From NCBI GenBank assembly GCA_036365145.1, contig JAEOAD010000015.1:7309501-7373500 (forward strand): a stretch of DNA of 64,000 bases. The letters run 5' to 3'. Under the pieces are notes generated by a model, which worked only from the letters and a program-made list of their open reading frames with translations, was not told where the DNA came from and made no database searches. This DNA comes from Orientallactaga sibirica. Lineage: Eukaryota > Chordata > Mammalia > Rodentia > Dipodidae. A program made the translations under genes and the position numbers. Of this stretch, positions 35,589 to 47,078 are shown in pieces; position 1 is the stretch's first letter; every line of letters starts with the position of its first letter.

Positions 35589-35743
35589 GTAGTATTTTAG
35601 TTTTTTGAGGTAGGGTCTCACTCTGGCCCAGACTGACCTGTAATTCACTCTGTATTCTCAGGCTGGCCTCAAACTCATGGTGATCCTCCTACTTCTCCCT
35701 CACGAGAGCTGGGATTCAAGGCATGTGCCACCATGCCTGGCCA
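35589..35743 (-). mobile_element. B1 SINE
   Basis: Minus-strand B1 (gaggtagggtctcactctggccc, gtgccaccatgcctggcc) with an ATT-rich tail at 35571-35590. Probable short target repeat ttctttatt on both sides. Confidence 0.92.
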
Positions 35744-35864
35744 GTTCTTTATTTTTTATATAATGGATAATCCCCAAGCCATATAGAGCAAGAAAAAAGT
35801 AAAAAAGCACAAAAGTTGACAATATCCAAAAGTAAGAGGGGAAACCTCAGTAAAGATTCTATGA

Positions 35865-36020
35865 CAGGCCACATGACTGTGATCTCAGCACTTGGAAGGC
35901 AGAGGCAAGAGGGTCACTGCAAGTTTGAGACCAGTCTTGTTTCCGTACTAAGTTCCAAGCTAATCAGTGTTACATAGTGAGACCCTCTCTCAAGCCAAAA
36001 TCAAAACCAAACCAGACCAA
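35865..36020 (+). mobile_element. Diverged B1-like SINE
   Basis: Plus-strand B1 features remain: atctcagcacttggaaggcagaggc, tttgagaccagtctt and agtgagaccctctctcaa. Confidence 0.7.
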
Positions 36021-36082
36021 ACACCCATAATACCCCAAACTAAAAACAAAAGATTCTTTAAACATTGAAATGTAGTGCAGAA

Positions 36083-36240
36083 CTGGGTATAGCAGCACAT
36101 ATTTATAATCCCAGCATTTGAGAGACAGAGGCAAGAGGATTGTTCCACGTATGAGGTTAGTCTGGGCTATGTAGCAAGCTCTAGACCAGTATGTGCTACA
36201 TAGACAGACCCTGTAAAAAACAAGCAAGCAAGCAAACAAA
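36083..36240 (+). mobile_element. Diverged B1-like SINE
   Basis: Plus-strand copy (tataatcccagcatttgaga, tctgggctatgtagcaagct, gacagaccctgtaaaaa) with a (GCAA)n-type tail at 36221-36240. Confidence 0.72.
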
Positions 36241-37024
36241 TGTACAAAAATATTAATAATTTTATGCCCATAATATCTGGCAATATAGATACAATGAAAA
36301 GGCCCTCAAAGGACACAATTTATCAAAGTTTATTCTAGAAGAAATAAATAATCTGAAAAGCTCTATAGAGGAAATTTCTACAAATAAATTTTAGGTCAAA
36401 ATAGCTTCACTGGTGAGTCCTAGGAATATCTGAGGTAAGAATGATACCAGTTCTATTGTAAATCCTACTGGAACATTGGAAAAGAGAGAGCATTTCCTAA
36501 CTCATTCTATGGGGTTAGCATTACTTTGATAGCATATTGAGAGATGAATATTTATCTGAAGGAAACAGACCAATATCCTTCATAAGAAGTGAATTAAAAC
36601 TTTTTAATTTTATCTGACTCAATAATATATAAAATGATTAATATACTATAACTAAGTAAAACTGAATTAAAAATGAAACACTGACTCAATATTTGAAAAT
36701 CAATCAGTGTAAATCATTGTATTAATATAGTAAAAAGAAAAACCCTCTGGTACTCTCAACTGATACATTATAATATATGGCATGCTTAATAAAAACTTAT
36801 AGCAAATAGGAAATAGAGAGAACTTCAGTAACCTGACAAAATACATCTACAAAAAACTGATAACAAATATGCTTAATACAGAGAAAATTAATGCTTGCCA
36901 TCTAAGATAAGAAACAAAAGAATGTTACTCTCTCACAGTGTATTTGAGCAGCTAGATAGTGGATTAAGGCAGGAAAAAAAAATACCTGAATTGGAAAAAA
37001 TGCACTGATCATCTCTAAGAAATA

Positions 37025-37326
37025 TTTTGTGTTGCTAGGGACCACATCCTGAACCTTCTGCCTGCTAGAAAGATGCTCTACAAGCGTATTACATCTAGCC
37101 CCTTCCCCATTTCTTTAAGACAGAGTCCTACATAGCTAGCCTTATGTAGCTAGCTAGGCCAGCCTTGAACTTGGTAGGTAGCTGATTCTTCAACTTCTAC
37201 CTTTTTATTTCTGAGATTATAGGCATGTGCTGCCATATCTGCTTTTATGTGGTGGTAGAGATTGAACATAGTACTTTGTGCATGCTAGGTAAGTACTCCA
37301 CAACTGAGCAACTCTCCCAGTCCTCT
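37025..37326 (-). mobile_element. Old composite ID/B1 SINE
   Basis: Minus-strand composite: a B1-like middle (agacagagtcctacatagc, gccagccttgaacttgg) and an ID-type end (tagagattgaacatagtac followed by gcaactctcccagtcc). A second ID-like piece (ggaccacatcctgaacc) precedes it. Confidence 0.65.
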
Positions 37327-37501
37327 GTATGAAAAACTTTAAATAATTTATACATTGGATATAAAAATTATGTATAAATTTAGCAAATTAAAATGTTCAT
37401 TTATGAATATTCAATATAATTTTATATGTAGCAGCACATGATCACAATTAAACTTAAAAATTAATTTAATAATAATAGTATCAAAAATTGACATGCATAG
37501 G

Positions 37502-37770
37502 GATTGGGGAAGTGGATCAGTGGATAAAATGTTTGCAGTACAAGCATGAAGATCTGGGTTCAGTTGGCTAGCTGGACTAGCCAAGTTGGTAAGCTCTGGG
37601 TTCATTGAGCTACACTGTCTCAATAAATAGGGTGGAGAATGATAAAGGAAGAAAACATCATCAACCTTTGGCTTCCACATGCATTTGCACACATGTACAC
37701 ATGCATTTGTACACATACATATGAGCATACATGTATATATATATACATGCACACTATACACACATAAAAA
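37502..37770 (+). mobile_element. B4-type SINE with internal deletion
   Basis: The head ggggaagtggatcagtggat and caagcatgaagatctgggtt pass straight into gtaagctctgggttcattg, so much of the B1-like middle is missing. The right arm and a CA/TA-rich tail follow. Confidence 0.75.
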
Positions 37771-40700
37771 TGATGTAGGTATAAATTTAATAAGAAAATG
37801 TGAAAATTGTTGAAAGTATTAAAGAAAATATAAATGAATCAAGGTTATGGATCTTCATTCAGAGTTTTAAGATCAAAATTCCCCCCAAGTTGATTTGTAG
37901 ATTCAGCATAATTCTAATGAAATCACAGCAGCCTACTTTTAAATAAATTTATAGGCTAATTATAACATTTATGTGGAAATTCATAGGCTTTAGAGTACCA
38001 AAGAAACTTGGAAAACTAGGAAAAAAGTTTGACTTCAAGACTTACTGTAAAGTTCCAGTAATCAAGAAAGTATAGTAAAACATAAATATTAATATAATAA
38101 TATTTAGGAAATGAAAAACAAAAGAGTAGAGAAATAGATGTACATATGTTTTATCACTTTATGTTTTGTAAAGGGTCAATGAATTTTGATGATAGATTTT
38201 TTTCAACAAATGATGCCAGAATGATTGTAATATAGAGACAATACAGACAAATGAATGTTGTCCATTTCTTCATACTACATACAGAAATGAACTTGAAATA
38301 GATCATAGATCTAAATACAAGAGCTAAACTGCAAAAAGTTTTGGAGAAAACAGAGTAAATCTTAGTACACTTAGGAATGGCAAACATTTATTTAATGTAT
38401 TCCAAAGAGAAAAAATTGGAAACATAAAAATCATAAATTTTAAATAATCAAAATTAAAATATTTTACTTTCAAAGAGAAAGGCAAGACAAACTTCAGAAA
38501 AATATCTTGTAAACCATGTATCTCATAAAGGATTTTTATGAATATCTAAAAACTTCTCACAATTATAAATGATAAATGTCTCAATTAAAAAGTAGGCAAA
38601 AGATTAGCACAGATGATTCTCCAAAGAATATTTAGAGATGGAAGATGATTTCATGAAAAGATGCTTACATCATTAGTGATTAGGAAAAGACAATTAGAAA
38701 TACAATGATATATTATAACACCCCAAGTTAATCTGCTAAAATTAAAGACTAACTACTAATTGTTGGCAAAGACAAGGAGCAAGTAGAATTCTTATAAATA
38801 TTGGTATGAATGTAAAACGACCTAGCCATTTTGTAAACAGTTGGTAGTTTAAATTTTTTGGTGGTATTGGAGATCAAACCCAGGAATTGGGAATTTGAAA
38901 ACTTGTGAACCATACAACAAAGGCATTCCAATTCCTCTCTTTATCCAAGAAATAATCAAGTGTGCATTCACACCAAGGCTTTTATAAGAATGCATGTAGT
39001 AGCTATATTTGTTATAGTTCAAATCTAGAAACACTGTAAGTCTACCAGCAGGTGGGTAACTAAATATATTGTGGAACATCTGTAATAACATAATACACCT
39101 CAATTACAAAAACATACTATCAGTAGATGAAGCAACATGAATGAATCTTAAAATAATTTATCATGGTGAAAAACTCCAGCAACAAAAAGATTAGTGAATA
39201 ACTGGAGATAGAAAAAGAGTGAGGTGAGTCTGGTACAAAGGGACATGGAGAAATTTTTGATGATGTTACATATGTTAATTATCTTGTTTTTGGTATGGCT
39301 TCCATCTATCTAAAATAATAAATATGTTCTGCTAAGGGTACATTAGGTATATCACAATAAAGCTGCTAACAAGACAAGTCACTAGGTTAATCTGAAAAAA
39401 AAAACACCTGAACAAAAATTGAGAGAGAAATAGGCAAATAAACAGTCATAAATTGAGATTTTTGACATCTATAGTTATTTATTGCTAGAACAAACAAAAT
39501 GTCAATAATGATACAGAATTCTTGAACAATGCCATCCAAACTGACTTTATTTGATAATCATGGAAAAAAATTTCTGCAGTCTTTGAATGCATATGGAGTA
39601 TTTACTAGGTCAGACCATATCAAGACTAAGTAGATTTCAAAAGTTTGAAATTAAATATGTAAAAATTTTCTTTACTTTTGGAAATATTATACTTGTCATG
39701 GAAGGAATAAGAGAAATAAGAAATCATTTCACATAAAATAACCATGAAAATACAAGCCAACAAAATGTGGGATATACCTAAACTACCTTCAAAGGGAAAT
39801 TTGTACCTTCAAATGCTTATGTTGGAAATGAAAAAGTGTTTAAAATCAATGATTCAAGTTTCTGCCTGGAAATGCTGGAGAATAAGAACTCAATTTATGA
39901 CAGACTAAGGTGAAAAGATTTAAAATAGATAAAGCAGAAATCAACAAAGTAGAAAACAAGTAACAAAGACAAGCCAAAGAGACAAACTTAATGACAAAAT
40001 AAAATTACAGAGCAATATTTCTATATGTAAGGGGACAAAAGTCATCAGTCTATTGTCCATGCATCAGATACAGCAATAAATAAATAGGACCAATGATGAC
40101 TTATCCCAATAATATAAGGTTTGTTTAGTGTTCAAAAACCAATTGATGGTGGTTACCAAGTCATCAGAGTAAAAAAAAAATCTCTAGAGATAAAGAAAAT
40201 GAACACCTATTCAAGATAAGAACTGTTGACAAATTAGAAATTGAAGGGAACTTTGTAGTGTGATAAAAGGAGTCTATGAAAACAACAGCTAGTATCATAC
40301 ATTAATCACTGAACATCATACAGTATGCCATCAAACACTTGCTTTCCTCCAAGAACAAGACAAAGATATCCACTCTTATCAACTCTCTTCTTCCTTATTA
40401 TATAGGTCCTAGACAGGACAATAAGTTATGAAAAAATAGAAAGTTGGAAAGGAAAAAGTAAAACTTTTTTTAGTTGGCATAATAATATAGATACAGAATT
40501 TTACAAATTCCATAGAAGGGGAAAAATCTAAATTAAATAAGAAAATTTAGCAATTCCCCAGGATATAAAGCCAATATGCAAAATGTACTTGCACCTCTAT
40601 ATTTTAGTAACAAATAATGAAAAGGAAATGGAATAAAATAAAATATAATTTTACATGAAATTCAAATCAAAATACATCAAAAAATTTATATAAATGTGCT

Positions 40701-40913
40701 AGATCTTTACATCAATTTTTACAAATTATGGAGCAAACAAATTAAAGGAAGACCTAGTAAATGGAGAGGTATGTCATGTTAATCCATTGAAAGAGCCATT
40801 ATTATTAACATGTTTATCCTTAAATGGGTTTATAGTTTCAACATAAATTTAATCAAAATCATACCAGCCTTAAGAAATAAATTAACATGCTGATTTAAAA
40901 ATTATATGAAAGG

Positions 40914-41290
40914 ACTTGAGAGATGGCTCAGCAGGTAAGTAAGTGTGCTTCTATGAAATCATGAGGGCCTGAGGGGATATGAGGCTGCCAGAGTTCAAAT
41001 CTCTAAATCACATGAAAAACAGCTGGGCACGGCCATGTGCACTTGCTACCTCAGTCCTGTAGGAGAGGAGAGACCCAAGAATCATCAGAGCCTGGCAAGC
41101 TCCAGAATGAGTAAAAAGACACTCTGGCTCAAAACACAGCCAGGCAGAAGAGAGATGGAGTGGGACACCTGACATTCCACTCTGGCCAGGACACATACAT
41201 GTGCATATACCACACATACACACCACACACACACACATGTGGAACCACACATGCATGCAAACACACACGCAAAAAAACCTCAAAAATATA
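40914..41290 (+). mobile_element. B4-type composite SINE
   Basis: The head ggacttgagagatggctcag leads into a B1-like part (gctgggcacggccatgtgcac) and the right arm gacacctgacattccactctgg, then a CA-rich tail to about 41275. Confidence 0.8.
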
Positions 41291-41619
41291 TGGTAGTGCT
41301 AAAGATCTCATCTTTCCAAAAAAAAAAAAAGTAGAACAAAATGGAAGACATTCTATTTAAGAACTTTATAAAGCTATTGTTATTAAAGCCATGTGGTATT
41401 TTTTAGGGTGATAAAAGGGTCATTAGTACAAATTTTGGAATCTCAGTTCCATGTGAATGTTGTTACTTGACTTCCAACAATGATGATGTAATTTAACAGG
41501 GAGAGGAAGTCCTTTTGATAAATAACATTGGGCAACTGGATATTCATATATCAAAAAACCCCTCTTTAAATCTTAAATCCTCACTCATGCATACATAGAA
41601 AACTATTCAAGTTGTGTTA

Positions 41620-41768
41620 ACACCTGCAAATCTAACGGCTCAGGTTCAATTCCCCTGTACCCACGTAAAGCTACATGCACAGTGGCACATGCATCTTGAG
41701 TTCATCTGCAGTGGCTGGAGGCCCTAGCACACCCATTCTCTCTCTCTGTCTCTCCTCTCTCTCTTTTT
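41620..41768 (+). mobile_element. tRNA-derived SINE, 5'-truncated
   Basis: Plus-strand 3' part from about the B-box (ggttcaattcccctgtacc) through gtggctggaggccctagcac to the C/T-rich stretch. The tRNA-like head is missing. Confidence 0.88.
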
Positions 41769-41770
41769 TT

Positions 41771-43445
41771 TAAGGGATTAATTTTTTTTATTTCTATTAT
41801 TCTGATTTTACATTCACAGTATTGGTTCCATTATCCTCCCCCCTGTCCTCCCTCTTCCAAAGGGACCCTCATCAATAGGGAATGTGGATCATGCATTGTG
41901 GGGGCCGTCAAGAGTTCTGAGGGGTAGGCCCCAGTCTCTGTGTTTAATGCCCCAACTTGTGGCTCTAACAATCTTTCTGCCCCCTCTTCCGTGAGTTTCC
42001 CTGAGCCACATTGGGGTCATTTTTGTTTGGCTTCAGTAATGAGGTTTTGGGGGTCTCTGTGTCTCTGGATAGCTGGCTTAGTTGGAGTTGGATGTTCTCT
42101 GTATTTATCTCCTTTAGCCATTTTCTGGTGTCATGATCGCCATGGATGCTGTATTCTTGTCCTTCCCCTGTGTTGTTCTATGGTTTCAGCTGGGGCCCTG
42201 GTGAGGTGCAATTAGTTGATCCTCCCATCAGGTTTGTTGTCCATCTGAAAAGAGATAAGCAAATTCTCCAACGGAGAGAGAAGTTAGTACTAGATAGAAG
42301 GGATGACCATATATGTTTTGGAGAGAATTTTATATGCGTCTGCTCTCTTCTAGCCCACATTTGGTGGTCTCTTGAACTTGAAGACTGACCTCGTTTTGTG
42401 TACCTGGTTTTTTGACTTGTTTCCCAGTTCCAGAAATGAGTTGCATTCCACTGAGTGGATCTATTAGCCAAATCAAGAGCAGTTGGTTACCCACCATGGC
42501 TATTTGCCACCACTGCACTTGTATGAGCCTTATGTCAGGTTGTTACCTACTGGGTATCTCAGTCTGCAAGATGTTTGGACCAATGTTGGACATTTTCCCC
42601 CAGTTGCTCGTGTAGCACCCTTTGGTACTAGACTAGCTAACTGTCTGGGCACTGACCTTCCAGATTCTGGCCAGGTCTGTCTGTGTTTGGTCTCACACAT
42701 GTATGCTGTCTTCGACAGTAGGGTCTTACCATTAGCCTTTGGTGGGTCACCAAGAACTCTGACAGAAGTCTGTCTTTTCTTTTCTTTTCTTTTCTTTTCT
42801 TTTCTTTTCTTTTCTTTTCTTTTCTTTTCTTTTCTTTTCTTTTCTTTTCTTTTCTTGGGAAACCTTGTAGGTGTTTCGGATCAAGAGCTCATTGTGGAAG
42901 TTAATCCCATGCTGGCACTGGGAGTTTTAAGTCTGCACCTAGGAAGATGAGGGAAGAAAAAGATAGATAATATAAAAGAGAAAGTGAATATAGAGAGGAG
43001 AGGAATAGAGAGAGAGTGAGAGGGAGAGAGATAGAGAAAGAGAAGAGAGAGAGAAGCAGGACAAGATTAGGGTTAGCCTTCATGATGCTCTCTCCAGATT
43101 CCTGTGGTTTGGGTGTTCCCTCTGTGGGCCTGCTGAAGGATCAATGTTTTAGCCTGTTGTTCAGAGTAAAGGGTTTTATAGTGTCTTTTCCTTTTGGGTC
43201 CCAATTTGTATCCCCCCCCCTTGTCCTCCTCCCCCTCTCATTCCCTCCCACCCTTAGCCTCCCTCCATCCCACCCTCCCTCTTGTCTGGTCCTCAGAGTG
43301 TTTATTAGGTTTGGCAGCATGTCACGTGGATTCAGGTTAGGAGTGACAGATAAATGAGACCATGCAATGATTATCTTTTTGTTCTTGGGTGAGCTCACTG
43401 AGGATGATCTGTTCCATAATGGTCTCCTCTCTCTTTTTGCTTGCA
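41771..43445 (-). mobile_element. L1 3' UTR and ORF2 end, minus strand
   Basis: Minus-strand L1 of the long-3'-UTR lineage. It starts with a T-rich tail and has cctccctcttccaaagggaccctc in common with the fragment at 1351-1530. It shares tagggtcttaccat, followed by a ggtgggtcaccaag-type motif, with copies 1 and 2. A purine-rich tract (42955-43065 on plus) and a (TTTTC)n tract lie inside the UTR. The distal end encodes the last ORF2 residues (sense EQIILSELTQEQKDN, about 43420-43376). Confidence 0.85.
42774..42856. repeat. (TTTTC)n microsatellite in L1 3' UTR
   Basis: About 16 perfect TTTTC units (GAAAA on the L1 sense strand). Confidence 0.97.
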
Positions 43446-43763
43446 AGTAAATAAATAAAAATAAAAAAATTCTAAAATACCTTGCAAAACAGAATTGAAT
43501 AATGTTTTCCAAAAGATGACAAATGGACAACAAAGATATGAGAAATAAAAACTCAGCACCATCAGAGAAACACAGCAAAACTGTAGGTACAACTTTATAA
43601 TCACTAGAATGGCTAAAATTAAAAGTTTAGTAATGTTGGAGAAGGTATTGAGCCTCTGACGTTCTGGAACAATGATATAACTACTGTGCAAACTAATGGT
43701 CTATTTCTTATAGAGTGATCTCTATCTTTCTCCATCTTTGTCTATATAAAATATCTATATCTG

Positions 43764-43914
43764 CCAGGCATGGTGGTGCACGCCTTTAATCCCAGCACTC
43801 GGGAGGCAGAAGTAGGAGGATCACCGTAAGTTTGAGACCACCCTGAGATTACATAGTGAATTCCAGGTCAGCCTAGGCTGGAGTGAGACCTCGAAAAACA
43901 AAACAAAAATAAAT
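43764..43914 (+). mobile_element. B1 SINE, 16-bp target-site duplication
   Basis: Near-consensus plus-strand B1 with an A/CAAAA tail. The flanking repeat aaaatatctatatctg (43748-43763) and aaaatatctacatctg (43915-43930) differs at one base. Confidence 0.95.
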
Positions 43915-44495
43915 AAAATATCTACATCTGTAGCAATATATACCATACCATTTTCCATAATTTCTTTATTGATCCAAAAGGAAAGACAAAGTACAAGAAT
44001 GCATATAGTAGGTTTTTTAAGCTAATAGGTAATAGCTGGAGACATGTCAACAGGAGGATCATAAACACTTTATTATATATCCATGGATCATTACTCAATG
44101 GTGGAAAATAAGCTACTGATACATGAAGCATGGATGAATCTTTAAAATATGTTGAGCACAAAAAACAAAACACATATGATTTCATGTATGTAAATTTCTG
44201 GTGGTGGTGAGAATCTGCATGGTGGTTGCCTCTAGGTGTGTAGAGCTCACTGAAAGAAGAAATAGAGTGCTGCCAGGGAATGCTCGGTTTCTTCCTTTTA
44301 GGGTAGCAAGTACATAGGCTTAGACATTTGTCAAAATTTATAGAAACAAATCAACCTATAAACAAAATCTCTGCCTTATTGGTAAATTATACATCAATTA
44401 AAAATAGTATGGGAGGAAAAGAAAACCAAGCAAAGCAAAATTGCCTCTTCCATCTTCTTTAAAGACTGATTCTATCTTTAAAGATAACCACTATT

Positions 44496-44654
44496 GCTAG
44501 GTGCAATGGTATACACCTTTAATCCCAGCACTCAGGAGGCAGAGGTAGGAGGATCACTGTGAGTTTGAGGCCATCCTGAGACTACATAGTGAATTCCAGG
44601 TCAGCCTGGGCTAGAACAAGACTCTACCTTGAAAAAAAAAAAAAAAAAAAGGAA
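44496..44654 (+). mobile_element. B1 SINE, 12-bp target-site duplication
   Basis: Plus-strand B1 with a long A-tail (44632-44650). It is flanked by ataaccactatt (44484-44495) and ataaccaccatt (44655-44666). Confidence 0.94.
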
Positions 44655-44666
44655 ATAACCACCATT

Positions 44667-45354
44667 AACCATGTAACTTCTATTGTTTCCCTTCTAGCTC
44701 TTCTCCAAATATATGTGTGCATAGTTATTAAATATATAAAATTAGTTAGCTTCAAATATTAGTGTTCTTTGGAGAGAAACAGCCAATTTGATATATGTGT
44801 ATATATAGACAACATACTTATGTGTGTCTGCCACACACATGATGACTAGGGAGAGGGCTTGGAAGAGGAGGGGGTGAAGGAGGAATGAGCACATGTGCTC
44901 ATGGATGCTGAGGAGTCCCATGCTGATCTGTCTTCTGCAAGCTGGAAGCCCAGGAGAAGAGCTAGTAGTATATACTCCGTCTGAGTTGAAGGCTAAAGCA
45001 AGGGAGCTAATGGTGCAAATCCCAGTCTCAGTGTAGAAGAAGGCGAGATGACACATCCCAGCCCAAGAGAACGGGCAGCAAACAAAAGAGGGGAATTGTT
45101 CTTGATTTTTGCTGCGGAGGCCCTCAGAGGGTCAGGTGATGCTCACCACAGTGGGGAGCTGAGTCTGCTACTTCAAGTGTGAATTACAACCTATAACAGT
45201 GATATGGACACACCCAGAAATAACACTTAATTTGAGTATTCCAAGGTCAAATTGACTGAAATTAATTATTATAGCTTCCCTAAAACATACAAGTTTCTTA
45301 CTCATTAGGGTCCTTTGATCACAATACCATTACCCTCGAATGGCTAGATTTTGC
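44667..45354. other. Single-copy stretch, no gene seen
   Basis: No repeat or gene recognised. A minus-strand frame of 104 codons (45056-44742) has no family features. Confidence 0.45.
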
Positions 45355-45358
45355 TGTT

Positions 45359-45577
45359 TTATTTATTTGTTTATTTGAGAGAAAGACAGAGAGAGAGAGA
45401 GAGAGACAGAGGCAGAGAGAGGGAGAATGGGAGTACCAGGGCCTATAGCCATTGCAAACGAACTCCAGACACATGCGCTACCTTGCGCATCTGGCTTATG
45501 TGGGTCCTGGGAAATCAAACCAAGGTCCTTTGGCTTTGCAGGCAAGCATCTTAACCACTAAGCCATCTCTCCAGCCC
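45359..45577 (-). mobile_element. tRNA-derived SINE
   Basis: Minus-strand full-length copy, close to the majority form, with an extended (GA)n at 45376-45424 and head taagccatctctccagccc. Confidence 0.95.
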
Positions 45578-45758
45578 TATGCTTTTTTTTCATAAGGAAC
45601 TAATGGGTATTTTATTTCTTGAGTTGTTGCAAGTCTGTGCATGCATGTTTGATACCATTATACTTGAATGACACATGGTTGAACCTACAATTTTTAGAAC
45701 AGATTATTTTTCCTTTGGATAGTCACAGATATGTTTCCATTTTCTTTCTTGGTTTTAA

Positions 45759-45944
45759 ACATGTTTTATTTATTTATTTGAAAGGAGAGAGAGCCAGATT
45801 GGCAGGGCGTCCTGTTGCTGCTAATGTATTGCAGATGCATATGCCACTCTGTGCATCTGGCTTTACATGGCATTGGGGAATTGAACCCAGGCCTTTGGGC
45901 TTTTCAGGCAAGTGCCCAAACAGCTGAGCCATGTCTTTGGCCCC
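45759..45944 (-). mobile_element. tRNA-derived SINE, variant subfamily, 17-bp target-site duplication
   Basis: Minus-strand copy lacking the (GA)n stretch and carrying ggcagggcgtcctgttgctgc in place of the usual body. The same variant recurs at 63112. Flanked by ttctttcttggttttaa (45742-45758) and ttctttcttgattttaa (45945-45961). Confidence 0.88.
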
Positions 45945-46084
45945 TTCTTTCTTGATTTTAATGTTGCTATAAAGAAAGAGGAGGCTGGACTTATTTATTT
46001 GCCTTTTAAATACATTTTATTGCTATTATTTACTCTTCATGTGTATAAAGTCTTCTTTAAATTTTTTAAATTAATCAATTAATT

Positions 46085-47078
46085 TATTTATTTTGCCCTC
46101 TTATCCCACTTATTAAAGAAATAGAAAAGATACAATGCAGGAAAGACACCATCCTTCACATCAGGCTGAACAAAGCACAGTGATTTCTCCCCTCTTCTCT
46201 CCTCCCCCATCCCCAATTCCCATCCACATCAGTTTAAAATTTGAGGTTCTCGATTGGGAAGTACCAGTGGAAAGGGAGCTGGATGAACAGAGGAGCCGTA
46301 TGTCTGGCCACCTCTAAGTCCCAGGAAGGAGCCACAGGCCTAATCAAGTGAAAAGTTGGTGGATCTGTCCCACCTCTCTGTTGTCCATCTCCCCAGTCTG
46401 TGTATAAGCCCCCAGGGGTAAGGTCTGGCAGTAGAAGAGGACCAGGTCCAGGCTGCCCTGGTCAGTCACTGAAAGCATGGTCCAATCCCAATGCAGCATC
46501 TCCAGAGAGCAAGTTGATTCTCCAGTGAGGAGCACAGACTGTACACAACTTAGGACCTGTGGGCCAATGTATCCCTGAGGAAAAGTCCACCAGAACAATT
46601 CAAGAAACTAGTAAGAAACAAGGGGTATAAAGCTGTGGGACTAAAGCACAGCAGGCTTCAGGAGGGCCAGAGATCCTTTCTCTTAAGGACAGGATCATTC
46701 CTGCCTGTCACAGTTCATGTCCCACTAATAATATTTCATCTTCAGTCAAGAAAAAAAAGCAAGAGAGTGTAGTGGAAAAGCTCATTTGAACTTCAGCCCC
46801 ACCTATGTTCTTCAGATAGTAGTTCCATATCTACTTTTTAAAATATTTTATTATTTATTTATTTATTTATTTGAGAGAAAGAGAGAGAGAGAGAGAGGGA
46901 GGGAGAGGGGGGGGGGAGAATGGGTGCGCTGGGTCCTCTAGCCACTGCAGATGAACTCCAGATGCATGCACCACCTTGTGCATCCGGCTTATGTGGATCC
47001 TGGAGAATTTAACAGAGATCCTTTGGCTTTGCAGGCAAATGCTTAACCACTAAGTAACCAGCCCCTGTATCTACTCTT
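46085..47078 (-). pseudogene. CHTF8: 3' part of CHTF8/DERPC retrocopy (probable 3' UTR)
   Basis: This minus-strand sequence lies downstream of the last DERPC-like frame. It is unlike the surrounding AT-rich repeats and ends in an A/T-rich border (46020-46085) with AATAAA-type signals on the minus strand. A frame at 46598-46344 is open but not recognised. A tRNA-SINE (46840-47067) cuts it. I take it as the transcript's 3' UTR by position; the exact 3' end is not resolved. Confidence 0.5.
46840..47067 (-). mobile_element. tRNA-derived SINE inside the retrocopy, 12-bp target-site duplication
   Basis: Minus-strand SINE with a long ATTT tail and a (GA)n/G-run (46873-46917). Flanked by tatctacttttt (46828-46839) and tatctactcttt (47068-47079). 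Confidence 0.93.

Larger units (their letters stand above)
33000..39400 (+). repeat. Decayed ancient L1, plus strand, in several pieces
   Basis: A-rich sequence with recognisable L1 ORF1/ORF2 landmarks in order: ctccaggcagaagggcgtaatg (33770, ORF1 end type), ggccataaaacaaatcccaac (34890, ORF2), and gcaaaagattagcacagatg with gatgcttacatcattagtg (38600-38670, ORF2 C-terminal end). The section 39040-39180 (ggaacatctgtaataacata, aagcaacatgaatgaatctt) is the ORF2/3' end region. All frames are destroyed. Pieces are separated by the SINEs and the DNA-transposon fragment listed separately. Confidence 0.7.
39400..44400 (+). repeat. Second decayed ancient L1 stretch, plus strand
   Basis: ORF2 landmarks: ccaagaacaagacaaagatatccactc (40351, reverse-transcriptase region), tgcacctctatattttagtaac (40589), aaaggaagacctagtaaatgg (40744), and ttccaaaagatgacaaatgg then ggctaaaattaaaagtttag (43507-43630, C-terminal end). 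The course is interrupted by a B4 (40914), a SINE and a minus-strand L1 end (41620-43445) and two B1s. No frame survives. Confidence 0.65.

Noticed and set aside
42483..42950. 155-codon frame with repeated Phe/Leu/Ser units
   Set aside because: The repetitive part is the (TTTTC)n microsatellite and the rest is L1 3' UTR.
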